DNA of 64,000 bases from Icerya purchasi. Its lineage: Eukaryota; Arthropoda; Insecta; Hemiptera; Monophlebidae. Location: assembly GCA_039619475.1 (NCBI GenBank), contig CM077115.1:179448695-179512694 (forward strand), in the 5' to 3' direction. Below, in pieces: positions 36,185 to 46,833 of this stretch. The stretch's first letter is position 1, and each line of letters starts with the position of its first letter. The notes beneath the pieces are model-generated. The model had not been told where the DNA came from, ran no database searches, and was given only the letters and a program-made list of their open reading frames with translations. A program made the position numbers and the translations under genes.

Positions 36185-38010
36185 TCGCGCGTATTCTCAA
36201 TTGGAATTGTAACGGTTTTCATCGGCATTTCGAACATTTAAAAAATTTAGCTTTAAAACGAACCGAACATGATACGTTTACGAGAAACGAATTTAATACA
36301 AGAAGAGATATATCTCAAAAAATTAAAACCTTTCGATATAATAAAATATTCCCCCCAGTGCAGAGTACATCGGCAAGTGTACACACTTATGAAACACATT
36401 ATACGAAGATTAATACCGTCAGCGCATACCTAATAATATAGAACTATCATCGGAACAGGGAAAGAAAATTCACCATACGCAATATCTGCTATCGCCATCA
36501 CAACAAATAACGCAAGTGACAAGTTAATTAACCGGTTATCGAAACCATTTATAACCTTCGCAGTCATAAACACGCTCCCAGCCTTAACTGACTAGCGTTG
36601 CAGAAATTGGAATAAAAGCCGGTAATCATAGAATGTTATTTATAACCATAATTTTATACTCTATAACCCGCTCTAGCGGTCGCAGCAAAAGCTTGGTCAA
36701 ACAGACGACACTTAATTACGAGTACTGCCTCATTTGGGAAGATATTAAATTTTGCAGAACATTTCGATTTTGACGAAATATCCGCCGCTGATAATATAGA
36801 TCCCGGAGAACCTGCGTATACGTTATTTTCGATCGAAATAGAATTTTAAGAAAGCCGACCCCGGGGTAAGTACTCTAATATGATAATCCGTATTATTTTA
36901 ATGCAGACACAAAGTGACATATGTATTTTCTGTTCGATAGTTTAATAAAATATCGGCCAAAACAAAAATATCTTTTAAAAGACATTTTGTTAAAAGTAAC
37001 TTTTATTTCGCAATGGAATGTGTAAAACTTTCTTTAGAATAGGAGAAAAGCTCCGGGGAAATTAAAAAAAGAAAACCCGTATTAATTTCCCGAAAAATTC
37101 GAGAAAGATGAACAAATTTAGACAAATGAAGAAAAGATCTTGGGTCGCGTGTTTACTTCATCTGTAAACTGAAATGTACTGCAATATGGAACAAAATGGG
37201 CCACATGAAAGAGAAGCGTCAAAATCGGTTTTATAGTCTGCATTAATCCTTCAATCTTGACCGAAGCTCCTTCTAGTTAAAATCTTAAAAACCATTCACT
37301 GTCAGAAGAAGAAGAATATGAAAAAACACGCTTCCTTCAGAAAGCTAAAATTAATCGAAAAAATCGTGCAACTTTCACTATCAAAGAGTTGAAGGAAGCT
37401 TTAGGAAGTCGCAAGTTTACCGGGCCAGATGGCATATGTGAATTTCTAAAACATCTAGAACCAGTTTAAAACATTTATTAACGATACCTATATATATATA
37501 TATATACATACATGGCAGTCATAAACATTTACAAAAAATCCGCTCGTATTTGCAAAACAATTTATCAGTTCCGTTTCATCTCAAAAACGCTTTGGTCATT
37601 ACGTGGAGGCGAAAGATATTAAAACATCGGAAGACCAGTGGAAATATTTTTTATTTCATGATAAACTTTTTAACTGCCAGAACATACGCACCGGAAGTTA
37701 ACAGAGCTACTCGTATATCTATTTAAGAATGAAGTACCACACGGGGGGGGGGGGGGGGGTCGGTTGTAAGTGCTACGACGTTATTTATTATTATGTCAAA
37801 TAATATTACATCGTATTATCAAATCCAGAGTTTTATCTGCCTGTAGACATTTTTCCCCTTGCCAAGGTATTAGTATCAGCGAAAAAATATTGTAAACACT
37901 GTTCCAAACATATCTTAGTGGATTACGGAACGGCGATTCATTCGCGTAAAAATATGCCCTATATCCCCATCGATAATCTCACACTATCGAACTGAAAGAT
38001 TAAAATCCAA
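36185..38010 (+). mobile_element. Degenerate I-like non-LTR retrotransposon, endonuclease and RT (family F)
   Basis: At about 36188 the translation RILNWNCNGFHRHFEHLKNL matches the start of APE-type endonucleases of I/Jockey-like elements (usually WNCNG). Farther on KELKEALGSRKFTGPDGICE (about 37386-37445) is the start of the RT domain. At 37732-37800 the frame reads NEVPHG, a run of glycines encoded by poly(G), then SVVSATTLFIIMSNNI, i.e. the GVPQGS..SATLF motif with a microsatellite expanded inside it. RT-like sequence fades out by about 38010. Many stops and indels are present, and the RNase H part is missing. Confidence 0.7.
37743..37759 (+). repeat. Poly(G) run inside an RT motif
   Basis: Seventeen consecutive G follow CCACAC and precede TCGGTTGTAAGT. 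The tract has replaced the QG of the VPQGS motif in the family F pseudogene. Confidence 0.9.
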
Positions 38011-39654
38011 GTGAAATCGAACACGAATCGAAAGATTGACGAAAAAAAGACGAAATTATTACGAATGTACGACATTATCGGTATGATATATTTTAGATAA
38101 TTCCGATGTTACCATTTTATTGCGATCGACTAATGTAAATTGCGTAACGTTTTGCATATTCAAAGTTGTCATAAAGTTACCTCTTTTCAGTATACATTTT
38201 GACTTCAAAAAATTTAATAAAATCCGAAGGGGACTGACTACTTTTTTTTACATTATTTGATGGCCACTCCGTAAATAATTACCGTATCCATCGGTGCACG
38301 GATTCGAATGAGCAAAAGAATGTATCAATGAAATGGGTGTAAATAATCAAAAGTTACGTGTAAACATACATAAATAAAATAAAATAAAATAAAATAAAAT
38401 AAAATAAAATAAAATAAAATTAAATGAAATATAATAAATAAGCTCACTTCCTATGGAAGCGGGGCTGACAATTTTCGCGTGGTGTAGCATTAACAGAGGA
38501 CCGATTTTTTTTTTGGCTCACAGCGGAATGGAAAAATGTATATGTGTATATCTGCAGGCGATTGTTTAAGCGCGTGTAATTTTGTTAATTAGCAGCAGAG
38601 AAGAAAATCGAGAATGTACAAAATGAGGGAATGATTAAAATGATGCGCTGCGGCTTGTGTACATTTGATTAGGCAAATCGAGCCAGCTTGAGTGTTTGCT
38701 CGGGAATGAAATCAGCCGTGGAGGTGTGGAAAAATTGCGGTTTTGTTCGGCGCCCGGTGCAGGAAAACTTTTTGACATTGTCTCATTATAATAAAAGGAA
38801 GCGAAAAAACTGCAGAAGTGTCCTCGTCCGTAACAACCGTATTCCATTGTTTTTCTTGTTGGCCGAAGCGGCTTCTCCGTTGGAATATTTTTCTGCAGAT
38901 TTCGTTGTTCATTTCGCTGAAGTGTACACACTTCCAACGAATCGTTTCATTGTTAGCTTTTTTGAACTTATTCTTTTTCTTATGCCTCTTTCGCTTTCCG
39001 CTTCTTCTTTCCACTTTGATCTCGTAGTTATTTTTCAGGCTGCGCGCAGTCAGGTTGGCAATTTCGAAAATACAGACCATTCGCTGCCGCTAATTAGCTA
39101 CACTTTCCCGAATCAAACCTTTCCTTACTTTCCTTCACCGGTCGTGTCGCTGTAGTTCTCGTGCTCGGACCGGTTTTTTCATTTTTAATTACACTTTTTC
39201 AATTCTTCTTGGCGAATTCTTATTACCCCGGATGTGCAAAAAAAAAAAAAAAAAAAAAGGAGTTGATAATTTTTACATATTTGAATGTATCTTAGTTGTC
39301 GCTTAATATGTTTGCAGTTTTTTTTTTTTTTTTTGGTTTGGGAAGGGGGGATAATTGAAATTTTTGAAATTAGCCACTTACACACTGATCTCAACCGGAT
39401 TTTATTTATTTACCTTTAACCATACCGTGTTGCATTTTTAATGTCAGAAAATTGGAATTAACATAGGGGAAATTCCTCTTGCGCTGGATTAATGTTCTTA
39501 ACCGGTTCCAAAATAAAGAAAAAAATTTTACTGACAAATTCTTTATGTTCTCTGATTCGTTGAATACGCGGAATTTGGCGATATGCTTGAAGAAATTAAT
39601 GAAGAAAATACGCACACAAGTGAACTCCTTCCGCGATCATCCCCCTTCCGCTGT
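38011..39654. other. No gene recognised; overlapping open frames at 38635-39155
   Basis: Both strands have overlapping open frames of 100-155 codons at 38635-39155 with no recognisable domain. The longest (38688-39155 plus) has hydrophobic stretches but no splice or start context that I can support. Poly(A/T) runs lie at about 39239-39258 and 39319-39334. Confidence 0.4.
38375..38430. repeat. (AAAAT)n microsatellite
   Basis: About nine near-perfect AAAAT units are followed by degenerate ones. Confidence 0.93.
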
Positions 39655-40235
39655 TAAATTGCGAGCCGCTGTGAAGTTTGCTTCTGCTGGATCAAACGGG
39701 CAGAGAGGAGACTGACTAATGTAGAAACGGAAGAGCGAAGAAGGAAGCAAGCTGCGATTAAACCGAAGCCTAATTATAGATGAGATAGTTGACCGCCTCA
39801 TATTGGGGAAATTAGGAAACCACAGAGATTGGGTTGTATGGATAAATAAAAGGAAACAGGATTAGAAAATGAAGAAGGATAGAAATCAGAAGTTGCAGTG
39901 GGAACGAAAGGAAAGAGGAAGAAGACTTTGGGCTGGAAAATGATTAATAAAGCGACCGTCTGAAGCAGCCGAACGTGCTAATGAGTCAACTAACTCGTTT
40001 CCCGAAATTCCACAATGACTAGGACAATCTATAATAGATCAACATGGACAGAGCGGGAATGAAATAGATGTGAAATTAAGGAGCGTATGTGAAGCACGAT
40101 AGGAATCGCGGATGGTTTAGGAAAGGGAGAAGCAATGGCTTTTAAAACGCCTTTTGAATCGGAAGATAGGAGAGCCTTGGATATAATATTGTTAGTAGAA
40201 GCTATAAAAATGATTGCTTGTAGGATCGCAATACT
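39655..40235 (-). mobile_element. Degenerate family B-like non-LTR retrotransposon, RNase H part (copy B5)
   Basis: On the minus strand: SSDSKGVLKAIASPFPKPSA (third RNase H catalytic block, with SD in place of TD), then VHVDLL, CGISGNELVDSLARSAASDG (last catalytic aspartate present), and IIRLRFNRSLLPSSLFRF, which aligns with the family B stretch LIRLRINHSLLPSSRFRF at about 62217. Frames are broken in at least three places. No family B 3' UTR or poly(A) tail is left. Confidence 0.7.
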
Positions 40236-41645
40236 TCAAATGTTTGTTTGGTATATCTCTGTGGGCTGCTTGTAATTTGTAAGCTTTACCGCACATTTTT
40301 ATCATTGTTTTGTTTTTTTTTTCGATCTTTATTAGTTGCATGTGCATTACGTTTGAGGATCTTGCCGAGTCCTGCAGCTTGTCGGCAGGGTCCTAAGAAT
40401 GAACATCCCCATTCTTTACTTGTTAATACAATATAATTATTACTTGTACTTATAGCGAGTTTGGAGGCGCGTTACATCAGTGATACTTATGATTAGTTTT
40501 GTTTTTATAATTCTATGTATTCTAAACGTTCGTTTCAAATTACGAATATTTTAATATCGTTATTAATATTAAGTATGAAACATTACCTATTGTTAACCTG
40601 AACATTCTTTTATAAATAGATTTTATAGTATAAACGTGTAACATTTCATAGCTCACATATATACATACCTATAAACAACGTAGACTCCTACATAAGTGTA
40701 ATATACAGTCTTGTACATATCCCACATATTTTCACACATATCCGGCACACACACACACAATATCCATTACTAAAACTCTACACTTTAATATATGTTCAAT
40801 AGGTGATCGTTTTATTGTATTTTAATATTTCTAATTATAGTCCATTTTTTAAACTCCAATTTAAAATGTTCTTTTTTTTTTTTTTTTTGGTGATTGTTTA
40901 ATATGTTGAATAGTTTGCATAGTAAAATTTTAATATTGTCTTCATGTCTGTTTAAGTTTCTGAATTTACGGATTTTATAATGTCGTATGATATTACAAGT
41001 TGGTGAATTTCTTTTTTCTATTTTTATTTAATTATCTCTCGTGCATCTGAATAGTTATTTCCCTATTAATCGGGAGATATTTTTCCGTTTACATGTAACC
41101 TATCGAATAATTAACATCCATTCGAACACGTCTATTACAATTAAAGGTGTAGTACAACTGATTCCAACAGACACGACCCTTCGCTATTATTTATACAATT
41201 TTTAATGATACCCAAGCGGAAGTTTAATACTATACATTTTCATTCGGTTCAATGATTTTTTACTAAGCGCGAATGCGGATTATTTTTTACTCGGTACATT
41301 TACAAGTCTTATACGATCGAAAAGAGCGAAAGTTAAATATCATCGAAAACACAACACTCTTCGCATTTAAACGAAATGAAGCGAACACGTAATCGCGGAA
41401 AAGGAATGAAGATGAGATTTTTTAAAGATCGTTTGCTAATTAAAGATGAAAAATCTTTTTATAAAAGGCCATGTTAGTTTTTAGTAGGAGTTCAAGATAA
41501 ATATCTTTAGTAAACAATGAAAGATAGAAAAGTTAGAAATCGACTCGGTAACAGAAAGGGATCGTTGAAGGAACGACACAAAGAGAAAAATGCGTGCATC
41601 GCGATCGGCGCATAATAGGTAACGATTAGAGATTTTGATACGTAC
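40236..41645. other. No coding region recognised; putative intron of the dopamine receptor gene
   Basis: This lies directly downstream (minus strand) of the receptor exon's donor site, so at least its right part should be intron. It holds a (CA)n run at 40745-40759 and a T-run at about 40871-40888. I searched for TM6/TM7 words of a D2-like receptor and found none. Confidence 0.5.
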
Positions 41646-41898
41646 CTTAAATATGCTGTAGTATAAAAATAACATGATGCAGCACGGTACGTAAAACGAG
41701 GTTAACGAGGAGCATATGACGAAATACGGATTATAAAAAATGCATAAATCTGACACCCTTTGCGGTGAATTGTTCAGTCCTAGAACAATCGGAGCTCCGA
41801 CTGCCCCGCTGATAAGCCAAACGATGAAAATTGTAATCATTCCTCTCTTGTTATTCTTCCGACTAGCGTAACTTATTGGTCTCGTTACCGCTATGTAC
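41646..41898 (-). CDS. Dop2R: D2-like dopamine receptor, internal exon (TM4 to TM5)
   Basis: This exon encodes 84 residues of a biogenic amine GPCR, starting just after the DR of the DRY motif (YIAVTRPISYASRKNNKR). TM4 carries the conserved Trp (IFIVWLISGAVGAPIVLGL), the second extracellular loop has the disulphide Cys (DLCIFYNP), and TM5 reads ICSSLTSFYVPCCIMLFLYY, with serines at 5.42, 5.43 and 5.46 that bind catechol hydroxyls and the conserved Pro 5.50. The pattern LGLNNSPxR...CxFYN is that of insect D2-like receptors, which couple to Gi and lower cAMP. The exon is bounded by a pyrimidine-rich acceptor (TTTTCTTTAG, AG at 41900-41899) and a consensus donor AAG|GTACGT (GT at 41645-41644). 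Phases are 2 at the 5' end and 0 at the 3' end, and the length of 253 fits (1+84x3). The open frame beyond these borders is intron read-through. Other exons were not found. Another D2-type paralogue is the main alternative. Confidence 0.93.
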
Positions 41899-42764
41899 CT
41901 AAAGAAAACCAAATCCGTGCTTTAAATAATTATTTATTAATAATTTTTTTGACGAAAAGCGAGCGTGTTTTTGTTAAAAATAATTATTATCGAAAATTCT
42001 TTCGCACCCGATGCGTAATAAATCGGCTGTGTTAATTTTCCTTAAAGGAAGAAAAAAAAGCAGATTTTCGAAGTGCCGGGAATTTTCAGATTATTAAATA
42101 AAAAACAACTAAAATGTAATGTTAAATATTTCGTTTTGAAAATGATTCCCGGATTGTACTTCATCAGTCATAGGACACGTGAATGTAGCGGATGCCTAAA
42201 AAACAAAATGAAGAGATCTTTTTTGGAGACACTATGGATTTGTTACCTTTATTTTTGCCTAATTAAGCTAGCGACTATAATCAGTGCTGCCATTTGTGAG
42301 CCCGATTAGTATGTGTGCCGCCGATTTTTTCTATACTTCCGATAGCCAATCTAGAGTATCGTCCATATAGAGTAAGCCAGATAGTGATTGAAAGCTCTGA
42401 GGTATTTTTTATCGGTATGACAACTTCGAGACAAGTGTCACCTCGATCTTTTCCCGCCAACGTGCTTTGTAGAATCTTCCGCTTGTTTCATCGAGTCCGC
42501 GTCGGACGAAGGGAAAATTACTTAAAATACTACGGATGTTGTTTCGTTTTTCCCATAGATCTTATTCGGTCAGGTGGTTTTAGTGACACTACTTTGTGCA
42601 CTCTAGTAGCGGTAATGTGGCATTTTCTTTGAAATCTCGACTGGATCGTTGCAAACCGTATCGCGCGTTATTTACTGATACGGCAAGTGAAATAACTTCA
42701 AAAGGATTTTTTTTGTAACAGATTTTTCAGACAATCTGTACAGCTCGTTACTGGCAGTGAATCT
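41899..42764. other. No coding region recognised; putative upstream intron of the dopamine receptor gene
   Basis: Frames at 42073-42309 and 42315-42632 (plus) have no recognisable domain. No exon carrying the preceding TM3/DR end was recognised. Confidence 0.45.
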
Positions 42765-43547
42765 GACTAGTCTGAATTTAAAATATTTATACAGCCATAA
42801 ATACAATATAGATCCAAAATGCTGCTACGAGTACACAGGCATATTCATCTGCTAACAGAACACTTCTGAAATCAATCGATCCAATCCACAAGACTTGTTT
42901 AACTTGGGGCGCACAGGACTTCTCTTTCGCTGTGCGTTTGCGCTTTGACAGGTCCTCCTCTTTTACACATTATCCGTGATTATCTCACCTTTCGAGACTT
43001 CTTTCCTTGCAATTTTCCACCAGTAATTCTTAAATTCCATTGTCGTCCTTTCTAAGACGATCCATTGATCGAGGCTTTAACCTTTCCCTCTAAAGTAGAC
43101 ATAAATTAGAGTGTCCGTCACGTTGATCCGATCACTACAGCGCCCTGGAATCATGCCGAATATTCGTAAACTTAACTTTAATAGGGATTCCTTGAAATCA
43201 CTTAACTTTTCTCTATATCCATGTTTCAGTTAGTATTAAATAAACGCACCTCCTTCCCTAACTGCATACACATGTATACAGATAAAGCGAGTTCCACTAA
43301 TTTTCCTTCACTAACTGCATGCGCTTATGAAATTGGAGGCGTAATGTGCACCGAGCGCCTAAACGACTACTGTTCTGTTCTAGGGGCAGAAATGTTTGCG
43401 ATCCTTCTTTATCTCGAGGCATATTCTTTCAACCCAGCGTTTTAAAATGCCCTTCTTATTTCAGACTCGTTTTTAATCAACGTCATTCAGGATCCAGACA
43501 GCTGCACTCCTTATCAACGAAAATAAAAAACGCGGTATTTTCACTAC

Positions 43548-43600
<53 letters not shown>

Positions 43601-44203
43601 GCCACATTCTTATGGGTTCCCGGTCATGTTGGGGTTCCAGGCAATGAGCGGGTTGATTTGGCTGCTAGGGCAACTTTATCTAGCCCGATGCTGTTCAATG
43701 TTGTTTTACCTCGACTAGGACCATCAGTCTTGCAAACGTACTTTTCCAAGGAATGGAGTAAGTTACGGTCGGATTAAACGATCTCACTTAGATCCATGAA
43801 GTCAAATACTAATCCGTGATGGCCACCGCTTTTTATCTCACATAGGGAATTCTCAATGCTAACTAGATTGCAGTTTTGGACATACATTATTGTCTCACAA
43901 CTACGTCTTTGAGGGAGCTCCTCCTCCATCTTTCCGCCCTCTGAGTGGATTCGCGGTCTCCCAACTGTAGAGCATCTGTTTATATGGTGCCAGCATACTC
44001 TCTCAGTGCTTCGAACCATACTACCCCGCTCTGCTGTCTGTTGTCAAACCATACAGATTGTATTTGGGCGATTTGGAATTTTGTAGTATCCAACGGACTT
44101 TACCGCCTATTGTAACTTCCACTGAATCTAAGTGCCGCAATAGCCTAGGTAGAGTTACACGCGATACCCAGATTTTTATTATAATTAAAAAAAACAAAAA
44201 ACG
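42765..44203 (+). mobile_element. I-like non-LTR retrotransposon family A, 3' half (copy A2)
   Basis: The copy begins within the RT thumb (SLNLKYLYSHKYNIDPK) and continues through the linker to RNase H: MYTDKASSTNFPSLTACAYE, EIGGVMCTERLNDYCSVLGA and EMFAILLYLEAY in the frame 43221-43445, then after a (TA)n block FLWVPGHVGVPGNERVDLAA in the frame 43346-43777. The 3' UTR with CAATAGCCTAGGTAG and CAGATTTTTATT matches the other A copies and ends in an A-rich tail (44188-44206). Frame breaks occur throughout, but the RNase H residues are kept, so decay is moderate. Family D sequence starts immediately after the tail. Confidence 0.88.
43550..43597. repeat. (AT)n microsatellite inside the RNase H region of copy A2
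   Basis: A pure AT run interrupts the coding region between the third and fourth RNase H catalytic blocks. In copy A3 the same place is occupied by QLSRSEVYVTFLWVPGH with no repeat. Confidence 0.95.
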
Positions 44204-44660
44204 ATGACGAAACAACACTAGCTCGCCTGCGCATAGGTCACTGCCTCCACACATACATAGCCGCCTGTTTTAAAAACTACCGCAACCGACATGTGAAATT
44301 TGTGGAGTGCCGGTTACGGTGAAACATCTCCGCACCTTGTGTCGCAAATTTCGGCAAGAGAGAGCCGCCTGCTTCAAGGAGGATGCTGGTCTGGCCGAAA
44401 TTCTGGCGGACAATGAAAAGGCCTGCGGAATCCTTTTCAAATTTTTAAAGCTTACCCGACTTTTTCCTTTTATATAGTTTTATTATTCAGCAGCGTTTAC
44501 CTCCTTTCTTTTCCTTTCCTTTCTTTTCTTTTTTCTCTTTCTATTGTTTATTTTAATTTCCTTTTTTGTTCTTTTCATTTATTAATATATACTTATAGGA
44601 TGTAACTTCTCGGCGTTGTAAATGGCCTTAGCTGCCGAGCGACTTTAAATAAATAAATTA
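44204..44660 (+). mobile_element. I-like non-LTR retrotransposon family D, 3' end with TAAA-rich tail
   Basis: Directly after the A-tail of copy A2 the frame DDETTLARLRIGHCLHTYIA opens, the typical stretch after RNase H. After a frame change the C-terminus reads PTCEICGVPVTVKHL (CxxC...H knuckle), CRKFRQERAACFKEDAGLAE and ILADNEKACGILFKFLKLTR, with a stop at 44475-44477. The 3' UTR ends in TTAAATAAATAAATTA, and a tail of TAA-type repeats instead of plain poly(A) is characteristic of the I clade. Its GC content is clearly above that of its surroundings. The copy is strongly 5'-truncated. Confidence 0.82.
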
Positions 44661-44685
44661 TATATAGAACAAAATTGTAGGGAGC

Positions 44686-45097
44686 AATAATTATTTAAAT
44701 AAAAAAAATTTTCTTAGACGATTCATAACACCGTATAGATTGTCTTGAAAACTAATGAGTAAAATTTAATAGCTATAAAAAAAACCTACAAGATTTATAA
44801 AACAAAAAACGTGAAGCTCAAGCAGTCGATAATTGACGCTTGAATAGTTTCCCTGAGTTACTTGTAATTTTTTTGTACTGCAAATGGGTTATGAACTGTT
44901 GTGTGATTTTTCTCAACGACAGCTATACACTTTTCACTACTGCACGCGTATTTTTCATTTTATAAATCTTACGGGGTTTTTTATAGCTATTAAATTTTAC
45001 TTCCCAATTTTTAAGACAGTCTATACGGTGCTATAAATCTGAATGGGTCTAGGAAAAATTATACTTTTTAGTCTTTGTTTTTATTTAAATAATTATT
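44686..45097. mobile_element. MITE-like element with long terminal inverted repeats
   Basis: The outer 110-140 bases on each side are inverted copies. Both arms start AATAATTATTTAAATAAAAA and share CACCGTATAGA(T/C)TGTCTT, GTAAAATTTAATAGCTATAA and AAGATTTATAAAA (left arm about 44686-44803, right arm about 44956-45097). The unpaired middle is about 150 bases with no coding capacity. The arms differ by scattered substitutions and small indels, so it is not recent. The superfamily cannot be told, and no clear target-site duplication is visible. Confidence 0.75.
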
Positions 45098-45538
45098 TTC
45101 CGATTTTAAGTCTTATGTGTGTGAAATTTCACTCATCAATTTCAAACATCTCGATGAGAATATGACAGATTCAATAACAAATACATTTCAGAGTGATATA
45201 CTTTAAGGTGGGTATCAAATTCATATTACAATAATAATTAAAAACTGCATTAAATATTCATTGAACTGTTAACATTCTCCACTTGAAAAAGTTCCACCTG
45301 AACAGACAGAAATGAAAGCGAGTTAATAAAAACGCGGTAAAATTACGTAAGCAGAAGCAAAAGCAGTAAGACTATGTCAGCGTGACAAACACATTCACTA
45401 AACGCTCATGCGTGCCGCTCATCGACACGTTATTATTGCTTGAACTTATGCCTATTTTGAAAAGAGTTTACGAGACAAAGAATACGTTGGTGCACGCGTG
45501 TATGTAAAAGAAAAAGATAGAGAGAAAACAAATAGCAG
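45098..45538. other. No gene recognised
   Basis: AT-rich spacer between the MITE and the truncated SINE. No usable open frame. Confidence 0.4.
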
Positions 45539-45890
45539 TGTGACTTCCGTTACGGAGGTCACGGGTTCGATCCCAGGCAATGACAGAACTTATTACAAAG
45601 AATTAAATTTAAATATTCGCTAATAATCACGTGAAAGGCAATGGCAAACCACCACGTACAACATCATATGCGCGTTAGGTCAGTTCACAGCAGACACACA
45701 CCGGGGACTGCACTTGTATATGCCGATATAAATCAAACGATTACTATCAGTTCCGATTGTAGACTTGCGTGTGTACAGCTGCGTTGCATATACTCGTAAT
45801 AATTGCCTGGTACACTACCTATATCGGTACAGCTAAAAATGTACGAATAGGCTGCGCCAACGTGGTATGTAGCGTACTGCACCTGAAGAA
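45539..45890 (+). mobile_element. tRNA-derived SINE (type 1), 5'-truncated copy
   Basis: It aligns over most of its length with the SINE at 34251-34634: GAGGTCACGGGTTCGATCCC (B box), TCGCTAATAATCACGTG, GGCAATGGCAAACCACCA, TCAGTTCCGATTGTAGACTT and TGCGTTGCATATA. The copy begins just upstream of the B box, so the A box is missing and it should not be transcribed by polymerase III from an internal promoter. Its B box is closer to the consensus than that of the other copy. Confidence 0.88.
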
Positions 45891-45894
45891 TGAG

Positions 45895-45923
45895 AATATA
45901 TATATATATATATATATATATGT
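45895..45923. repeat. (AT)n microsatellite
   Basis: A pure AT run lies at the 3' side of the truncated SINE and may derive from its tail. Confidence 0.9.
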
Positions 45924-46341
45924 ATAATATTTATACAATAATGAATTGTCATACAGTTCTGAGTTGTGTTCAAAATTTCAAGAGCTAATCGGGAAGTTAA
46001 ATTAAAATCGATTGTAAAATTCTACCTGAAAACAGACAGTTGTTGAGTGGAAGAGAAATTATTATCATCGGTGAAATAAACAAAGGAACAAAGTACGAGA
46101 AAACGATGAAAAATCATCGAAAGGACAGAGTTATTAAAATTCAGGGTAAACGATTAGGAGCCGATTAAAATGTGCAAGAGAGTAAGTATAAGATTCGAGA
46201 TCGAATGAAATCTTGAGATCTATAGGAGGGTATTTTAAAAATTTAGGTATAGGAAATGTAATGAGACTTATGAGCTACAGAAAGGTGTCGTGTTGAAATT
46301 GCGAAGTATTTAATTGCTGCGAGTTTAACCTTCGTTAGGCC

Positions 46342-46520
46342 GCACAGGTGTAACTTTTGAGTTTTTTATTGCCATAACTTTTTTTTTTATGACCTAGAAA
46401 CCTGAACTTTTGTGACATCTTTGCATTTATCCGTTAGATTATGCGCGCCAAATCTAAAAAAAAAAAGCGTTAACCCTTTTCTAAAGGCAATTTAAAAACT
46501 CAAAAGTTACAATTGTACCT
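46342..46520. repeat. Inverted repeat with 30-base arms (possible MITE)
   Basis: GTGTAACTTTTGAGTTTTTT followed by ATTGCC at about 46349-46374 is inverted as GGCAATTTAAAAACTCAAAA followed by GTTACA at about 46487-46513. The middle of about 110 bases is AT-rich. The superfamily is unknown. Confidence 0.65.
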
Positions 46521-46775
46521 TGGTTTTTGCTATCTTTACAAATATTTTTCAATTTATCAGCGAGCAGGTAACAAAGGGTAGTTGGTGTAAAATTTAGGTG
46601 ACGGGAGAGAGGTAATGAAACAAAAAAATGATACGACATAAGCCTGTCCGGTGAGCTTTCGTTCTAAAGCTGAATGATCACTGTTTCATTTCCTTGCTGT
46701 CGAACATTGCGGGCACTGTTCTGCAAACGGAACAGTTGAGATACCTTGACCCTTATGTTGATGCAGACCGTTTTG

Positions 46776-46779
<4 letters not shown>

Positions 46780-46832
<53 letters not shown>
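46780..46832. repeat. (AT)n microsatellite
   Basis: A pure AT run of about 50 bases. Confidence 0.95.

Positions 46833-46833
<1 letters not shown>

Noticed and set aside
38635..39155. Overlapping frames of 100-155 codons on both strands as a gene
   Set aside because: No domain, low-complexity segments and no supporting splice or start context.
41481..41645. Extension of the dopamine receptor frame (VRIKISN... onward)
   Set aside because: It follows a consensus donor GTACGT directly after the conserved IFK and has no receptor similarity, so it is intron.
41899..41912. ATG just upstream of the receptor exon (MVFFRYIAV)
   Set aside because: It lies in a pyrimidine-rich acceptor site; the conserved protein begins with YIAV after the AG.
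42073..42309. 78-codon frame close to the receptor exon as an upstream exon
   Set aside because: It is on the opposite strand and has no transmembrane or receptor words.
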